A stretch of 18,811 nt of DNA. Source: JBBQVO01 sp038211505. Lineage in GTDB: Bacteria; Chloroflexota; Dehalococcoidia; DSTF01; JACRBR01. A model generated the notes under the pieces. It did not search any database and was not told where the DNA came from. It worked only from the letters and a program-made list of their open reading frames with translations. The translations under genes and the position numbers were made by a program. The stretch is taken from contig JBBQVO010000050.1 in NCBI GenBank assembly GCA_038211505.1, forward strand, positions 1 to 18,811. Reading direction: 5' to 3'. Each line of letters starts with the position of its first letter. Position 1 is the stretch's first letter. This document shows positions 14,817-18,811 of this stretch, piece by piece.

Positions 14817-15683
14817 GTGATTCGAGCGGCTGTCTCTTTCTCCTCTGTCCTTCTCGTGCTCGTAGCCGCATGCGGTGGCAGCAGCACCTCGCCGACCGCG
14901 ACGATCCAGCGGCCAGCCGCAACGCCAGCCAGCACAGCTCCCGCCGCGACGGCCGCGCCAGCGGCGACCGGATCGATCACAGTCTTCGCCGCGGCGTCGC
15001 TGACCGATGCATTCAATCAGGCAGCGACGGCATTCAAATCTGCCAACCCCGCCGCGAACGTCACGTTCAACTTCGGCGGTAGTCCGACGCTCGTCACGCA
15101 ACTCGATCAGGGTGCGGCCGCCGATGTCCTGGCGACGGCGGATCAGGGCAACATGCAATCCGCGCTCGACAAGGGAATCGTTGCCGACGCCGGTACGGTC
15201 TTTGCTCACAACCGACTGGCGATCATCGTGCCGAAGGACAATCCGGCCAAGATCGCCACGCCCGCAGATCTCGCGAAGTCCGGCCTCAAGCTCGTACTCG
15301 CCCAGAAGTCCGTGCCTGTCGGCAACTACGCGCGCCAGTCGCTCGCCGCGTTCGACGGGAAGGAGTCGTACGCTGCCGACTTCGATGCGCAGGTGCTGCG
15401 CAACCTCGTGTCGGAGGAGACGAACGTCAAGGCTGTAGTCACGAAAGTGCAGCTCGGCGAGGCCGACGCCGGCATCGTCTACGTCACCGACGTCACGGCC
15501 GGCGTCGCCGGCGACATCGCCCAGATCGCCATCCCTGACACCTACAACGTGATCGCCGCATACCCCATCGGCGTCACGACGCACGCGTCGAACAGCGCCA
15601 CGGCCCGTGCGTTTATCGACTTCCTGCTCTCCGATGCTGGACAAGCCATCCTCGCGAAGAATGGCTTCCTCGCCGCTCACTGA
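14817..15683 (+). CDS. modA: Molybdate-type substrate-binding lipoprotein (ModA-like)
   Basis: The extracellular binding component of a molybdate/tungstate ABC importer, here a 288-residue lipoprotein. I chose the GTG at 14817 because GGAG precedes it by 6 bases and the protein then begins MIRAAVSFSS with a compact signal peptide and lipobox VAAC (Cys19); an ATG at 14805 in the same frame is the alternative. A Ser/Thr/Pro/Ala linker (about 20-50) is followed by the binding domain with ITVFAAASLTDAF, FNFGGSPTLVTQL, AADVLATAD, QKSVPVGNYARQSL and GIVYVTDV, all ModA family marks including the oxyanion-binding Ser positions. No modB or modC follows; the next gene is unrelated, so the transporter's other parts must lie elsewhere or the protein works with another permease. 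Confidence 0.9.
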   Translation: MIRAAVSFSSVLLVLVAACGGSSTSPTATIQRPAATPASTAPAATAAPAATGSITVFAAASLTDAFNQAATAFKSANPAANVTFNFGGSPTLVTQLDQGAAADVLATADQGNMQSALDKGIVADAGTVFAHNRLAIIVPKDNPAKIATPADLAKSGLKLVLAQKSVPVGNYARQSLAAFDGKESYAADFDAQVLRNLVSEETNVKAVVTKVQLGEADAGIVYVTDVTAGVAGDIAQIAIPDTYNVIAAYPIGVTTHASNSATARAFIDFLLSDAGQAILAKNGFLAAH

Positions 15684-15834
15684 CCCGCCCCGCCTGAGCC
15701 GCGAACTACGACAGCATCGCCGCGGGCCGCTATCCTACATGATCTGAGTGCGCCCTACGGCCCGCGTGTGCCGCAGCCCGAGTCGCTTGCCGCGCCGTCA
15801 CGGCCGCCGTACCCTCGCCGTAGGAGCGCGCACT

Positions 15835-17109
15835 ATGGCAATCGCACCCGCCGCACCACCGGCCGCCGACCTGATGGCGTTGTCCGAGATCGTCGGCTCG
15901 CCGATCGTCGAGCGTGAGGGTGAGCGCATCGCCCGCGTGAAGGACGTCGTCGCCCGCATCCGCGAGGGCACGTATCCGCGCATCACCGGCCTCGTCTCGC
16001 ACGCGAACGGCCGCGACTTTCACATTCCGATCGCCCGCGTCGCCGAGATGCGGCCGGGCATCGTGCGGCTCGCGTCGGGCGCGGTCGACGTCGGCCGCTT
16101 CCAGCGCCGCGACGGAGAACTGCTGCTCGTGAAGGATGTCCTCGATCGCCAGGTGATCGACGTCCGCGGCACACGCGTCGTGCGCGTCAACGATCTTTAT
16201 CTCGCGCACGAGCCAGGGGCGTTCACCGTCGTCGCACTCGACACCGGGGGTCGCGCCATCGTCCGCCGGCTCGTGCCATCGCGCTTTCGGATGCGCTTCG
16301 CCGGCCGCATGCTCACCGACTGGCGCGAGGTCGAGTACCTGATGTCGGACACGCCGGCGGTGCGCCTCCGCGACGGCCACCTGCAGCTTCGCAAGCTGCG
16401 GCCGCAGCAGCTGGCGCGCATCGTCTCCGAGCTGAGCAAGCAGGAAGGCGCCGAGGTGCTGGCTTCGCTCGATGAGGAGCACGCCGCCGACACGCTCGAA
16501 GAGCTCTCGACCGAGCAGCAAGCGCAACTGCTCAGCACGATGACGGTCGAGCGCGCGGCGGATCTGATCGAAGAGATGGAGCCCGACGAAGCGGCCGACG
16601 TCCTCGCCCACGTCGCCGGCCCCCGTGCCGAGGAGCTGCTTGATGAGATGGAGAAGGAGGAGTCGGAGGCCGTGCGCCGGCTGCTCGAGTACGATCGCGA
16701 CACCGCCGGCGGCGTGATGACCACGAACGTGCTGACGATCGCCCCCGACCGCCCGATCGCCGAAGCGCTCCACATCTACAACCACCAGGACGACGCGCCG
16801 GACTTCGCGTACTACTTCTTCGTCCTCGACGAGGCCGGCTGTCTCGCCGGCGTCCTCAGTATGCGCCAGGTGCTGCTCGCCGGCGACGGCGCCCTCGTCC
16901 GCGACCTGATGACGCCGGAGCCGGTGACTGTCGCGCCCGATGACGAGCCCCGGCGTGTCGCTGAGATCATCGCCGAATATAATCTTCTGGCGATACCGGT
17001 CGTCGACGAGGAGCAGCGCTTTCTGGGCGCGATTACCGTCGATGACGTGCTCGATGTCGTTCTCAAGGAGTCCTGGAGGCGGGGACGCAGCCGCGGGTTT
17101 GGTGGCTGA
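15835..17109 (+). CDS. PRC-barrel / MgtE N-terminal / CBS-pair cytosolic protein
   Basis: A soluble 424-residue protein with no membrane segment. Two PRC-barrel-like repeats (about 15-70 and 95-140) are followed by an MgtE_N superhelical domain (about 190-285; L..EEL..EQ..LL and E.ADLIEEMEPDEAADVLA repeats), the linker LEYDRDTAGGVMTTN, and two CBS motifs (about 295-350 and 357-412, the second with DLMTPEPVTVAPDD). In MgtE channels the N domain and CBS pair bind Mg2+ and gate the membrane part; here the membrane part is missing. ATG at 15835 with AGGAG 8 bases upstream; the frame before it is rejected. A TATCCT at 15731-15736 is a possible -10 box. The next reading frame, an NRAMP-type transporter, opens 11 bases later, so this protein is likely its regulator (inference). 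Confidence 0.9.
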   Translation: MAIAPAAPPAADLMALSEIVGSPIVEREGERIARVKDVVARIREGTYPRITGLVSHANGRDFHIPIARVAEMRPGIVRLASGAVDVGRFQRRDGELLLVKDVLDRQVIDVRGTRVVRVNDLYLAHEPGAFTVVALDTGGRAIVRRLVPSRFRMRFAGRMLTDWREVEYLMSDTPAVRLRDGHLQLRKLRPQQLARIVSELSKQEGAEVLASLDEEHAADTLEELSTEQQAQLLSTMTVERAADLIEEMEPDEAADVLAHVAGPRAEELLDEMEKEESEAVRRLLEYDRDTAGGVMTTNVLTIAPDRPIAEALHIYNHQDDAPDFAYYFFVLDEAGCLAGVLSMRQVLLAGDGALVRDLMTPEPVTVAPDDEPRRVAEIIAEYNLLAIPVVDEEQRFLGAITVDDVLDVVLKESWRRGRSRGFGG

Positions 17110-17120
17110 GCTGTATATGA

Positions 17121-18449
17121 TCGGTCATACGAGTCATTCCGGATGTAGAGGCGCGGCAAGGGTTCGACGTTGCTGAGCCGCAGGCCGCCCCGCCTGCCCG
17201 GCCGCGTCGCCTTGCCCGCCGATTCCCACGCCTCCTCATTCTCCTCAGCGTCCTCGGCCCGGGGCTGATCGCCGCCAACGCCGGAAACGATGCCGGCGGC
17301 ATCGCCACCTACTCCGCCGCGGGCGCGCGCTACGGCTACCAGTTGCTGTGGGTGCTCGTCGTCATCCTGATCGCGCTGATCGTCGTGCAGGAGATGTGCG
17401 CGCGCATCGGCGCCGTCACCGGCATGGGGCTGTCCGACCTCGTTCGCGAGCACTTCGGCGTGCGCATGACGACGTTCGTCGTCGTCGCGCTGCTCGTCGC
17501 CAATATTGGCACGACGTTCTCGGAGTTCGTGGGCATCGGCGCCGGCGCCGAGTTGCTCAACGTGCCGCGGCTCATCGCCATCCCCGTCGCCGGCGTGGCG
17601 CTGTGGGCGCTCGTGGTCTTCGGGTCATACAAGGTCGTCGAGCGGGCGTTCCTGGCGATGGCGCTCGTCTTCGTTGCCTACCCGATCGCCGCGCTGCTCG
17701 CGCACCCGAACTGGGGCAGCGTCGGTCACGGGCTCGTCGTGCCGGAGGTGCCGCGATCATTCGGCGGTGTCCAGGTGATCATCGCGCTGATCGGCACGAC
17801 GATCACGCCGTACATGCAGCTGTATCTCACATCGACGGTCGCCGAGAAGGCCGTGCGGCCGGAGGACTACCCGTACGAGCGATTCGAGGTGATCGCCGGC
17901 TCCGTCTTCGCCAACGTCGTCGCGCTCGCGATCATGGTGGCGACGGCGGCGACGCTCTTCGCACGCGGCATCGAGATCAACAGCGCGTCTCAGGCGGCGC
18001 AGGCGCTCGAGCCCGTCGCCGGATCGTTATCCGAGTATCTCTTCGCCGTCGGACTGCTCGGTGCCTGCCTGCTCGCCGCGCCGGTGCTCGCGCTGACCAG
18101 CGCATACAGCGTCACGGAGGCGATCGGGCTCGAGAAAGGCGTGTCGCAGGACTTCCGTCGGGCGCCGGTGTTCATGGGCATCTTTACGGGGATCATCGTG
18201 CTTTCGATGGCGCTGGCGATGCTGCCGGGCATCCCCTTCACCAGCACGCTGCTCGTCGTGCAGATCATCGATGCGCTGGTGCTGCCGGTGGTGCTGTACA
18301 GCCTCCTGCGCCTGGCCAACGACCGGGAGCTGATGGGCGCGCGCGCCAACACCCGCATCCTGAACATCGTCGGCGTCGTCACCGCCGCCGTCGTCATCTC
18401 GCTCTCGATCCTGCTAGCAGTGCTGATCATCGCCCAGCCGTTCTCGTGA
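17121..18449 (+). CDS. NRAMP-family divalent-metal transporter, 5' end unresolved
   Basis: An inner-membrane transporter of the LeuT fold, about 440 residues with some eleven hydrophobic segments. The frame is open from 17121 but has no ATG, GTG or TTG until a TTG at 17343, which would cut off conserved TM1. The coding similarity clearly starts earlier: LGPGLIAANAGNDAGG (from about 17253) is the TM1 region. In it the canonical DPGN reads D-A-G-G (Asp at 17289). In TM6 the canonical MPH reads T-P-Y (Thr at 17805), in GTTITPYMQLYL. The loss of the metal-binding Met resembles NRAMP-related Mg2+ transporters rather than Mn/Fe-selective ones. An ATA at 17127, 5 bases after a TATGAT box, or an ATT at 17136 are possible unusual starts; a frameshift or sequence error is the alternative. 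It follows the MgtE_N/CBS gene directly. Confidence 0.85.
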   Translation, partial: SVIRVIPDVEARQGFDVAEPQAAPPARPRRLARRFPRLLILLSVLGPGLIAANAGNDAGGIATYSAAGARYGYQLLWVLVVILIALIVVQEMCARIGAVTGMGLSDLVREHFGVRMTTFVVVALLVANIGTTFSEFVGIGAGAELLNVPRLIAIPVAGVALWALVVFGSYKVVERAFLAMALVFVAYPIAALLAHPNWGSVGHGLVVPEVPRSFGGVQVIIALIGTTITPYMQLYLTSTVAEKAVRPEDYPYERFEVIAGSVFANVVALAIMVATAATLFARGIEINSASQAAQALEPVAGSLSEYLFAVGLLGACLLAAPVLALTSAYSVTEAIGLEKGVSQDFRRAPVFMGIFTGIIVLSMALAMLPGIPFTSTLLVVQIIDALVLPVVLYSLLRLANDRELMGARANTRILNIVGVVTAAVVISLSILLAVLIIAQPFS

Positions 18450-18498
18450 TCCGGGGCGAGTGTTACCCGATCTGCACCGCGTAGCGCTTGTTATACAG

Positions 18499-18581
18499 GA
18501 GCGGCCGGCCACTGCCACTCTGAGCGGCCGGCCACTGTCATTCTGAGCGGCCGCCACTGTCATTCTGAGCGAAGCGAAGAA
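18499..18581. repeat. Three 23-bp tandem repeats ending in a GAGCGAAGCGAAGAA motif
   Basis: Units at 18499-18521, 18522-18544 and 18545-18566 share GAGCGGCCGGCCACTGYCAYTCT; the third lacks one base. The series then runs into GAGCGAAGCGAAGAA. The segment TGTCATTCTGAGCGAAGC belongs to a repeat type that I recall being scattered between genes in many environmental bacteria. There are no spacers, so this is not a CRISPR array. Confidence 0.75.
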
Positions 18582-18696
18582 CCGCAGGTGCCCGTGGTAT
18601 CTCTCCGGATTGACGAACCGAGCCGTCTCACGCCCGGTGTTAGACGTAGTACTACTTCCGAAGTGACATCGAAGAGATACCACGGGCACCTGCGGT
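18581..18696. repeat. Perfect 24-bp inverted repeat around a 68-bp centre
   Basis: The arm at 18581-18604 (beginning ACCGCAGGTGCCCG) is the exact reverse complement of 18673-18696. The centre holds a 10-base palindrome GTAGTACTAC (18646-18655) but no ORF of note. The structure resembles a small non-autonomous repeat (MITE-like) or a palindromic intergenic element; no flanking target duplication can be made out. It lies close to the end of the window, so an assembly fold-back cannot be ruled out. Confidence 0.65.
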
Positions 18697-18700
18697 GCTT

Positions 18701-18811
18701 AGCGTGGCGAAAAAAATAAAATAAAAACAAACTCTCGGGGAGCCGCGGGGGCACTCAAAAAAATGCACCACCCCAGGGAATAAAAAAGAAATACGTCCAG
18801 GCCCCCCCCAA
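18701..18811. other. Low-complexity, probably unreliable contig end
   Basis: The composition changes abruptly to runs of A, G and C (for example AAAAAAATAAAATAAAAA and a run of nine C at the end) with no coding or repeat pattern like the rest. This looks like poor sequence at a contig end rather than biology. No feature is called in it. Confidence 0.55.

Noticed and set aside
17117..17176. Small ORF starting at ATG 17117 as a separate gene
   Set aside because: Only 19 codons, no ribosome site and no recognisable product; it is discussed only as a possible start for a frameshifted transporter.
18499..18566. CRISPR array
   Set aside because: The three units are directly adjacent with no spacers, and no cas gene is present.

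Overview
The window is GC-rich bacterial chromosome with densely packed housekeeping genes on both strands. It holds no rRNA, tRNA, phage, transposase or CRISPR array. Gene families, a G/C third-codon bias and many promoters whose -10 box lies only 5-8 bases before the start codon (leaderless-type genes) suggest a high-GC Terrabacteria lineage, perhaps Chloroflexota. That placement is inference; no marker gene here settles it.

Layout. 1-90: tail of a DinB-like gene. 211-915 (-): regulator made of two copies of one winged-helix domain. 916-1470: AT-rich control region with a strong rightward promoter, three direct repeats at exact 14-base spacing, several hairpins and an intrinsic terminator, but no convincing ORF; this is a candidate independent small RNA of about 430 nt. 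1473-2011: a duplicated block of about 270 bp that includes a copy of the 3' end of folD. 1965-2855 (-): folD, divergent from the acpS-nnrDE pair (2955-5038), followed by a cysteine desulfurase (5150-6355). 6576-7229 (-): zinc-ribbon RDD membrane protein, divergent from a two-gene unit of an XRE-type regulator and a protein resembling ImmA/IrrE without its HExxH motif (7385-8439). 8634-9368: rph. 9539-10156 (-): tandem HIT-domain protein, divergent from a DUF1015 protein (10239-11549). 11606-12592: GT2 glycosyltransferase. 12683-14726: argG with a lipoprotein alpha/beta hydrolase. 14817-15683: ModA-like lipoprotein without modBC. 15835-18449: a soluble PRC-barrel/MgtE_N/CBS protein followed by an NRAMP-family transporter. 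18450-18811: tandem and inverted repeats, then low-complexity sequence that looks like a poor contig end.

The most interesting parts are: (i) the MgtE-type cytosolic sensor paired with an NRAMP-related transporter whose metal-site motifs are altered and whose frame has no ordinary start codon; (ii) the tandem winged-helix regulator beside a 14-base iteron array, a strong promoter and a candidate ncRNA; (iii) the XRE/degenerate ImmA-IrrE pair; and (iv) the duplicated folD tail. All calls come from reading the sequence and recalling family motifs; no database search was run.
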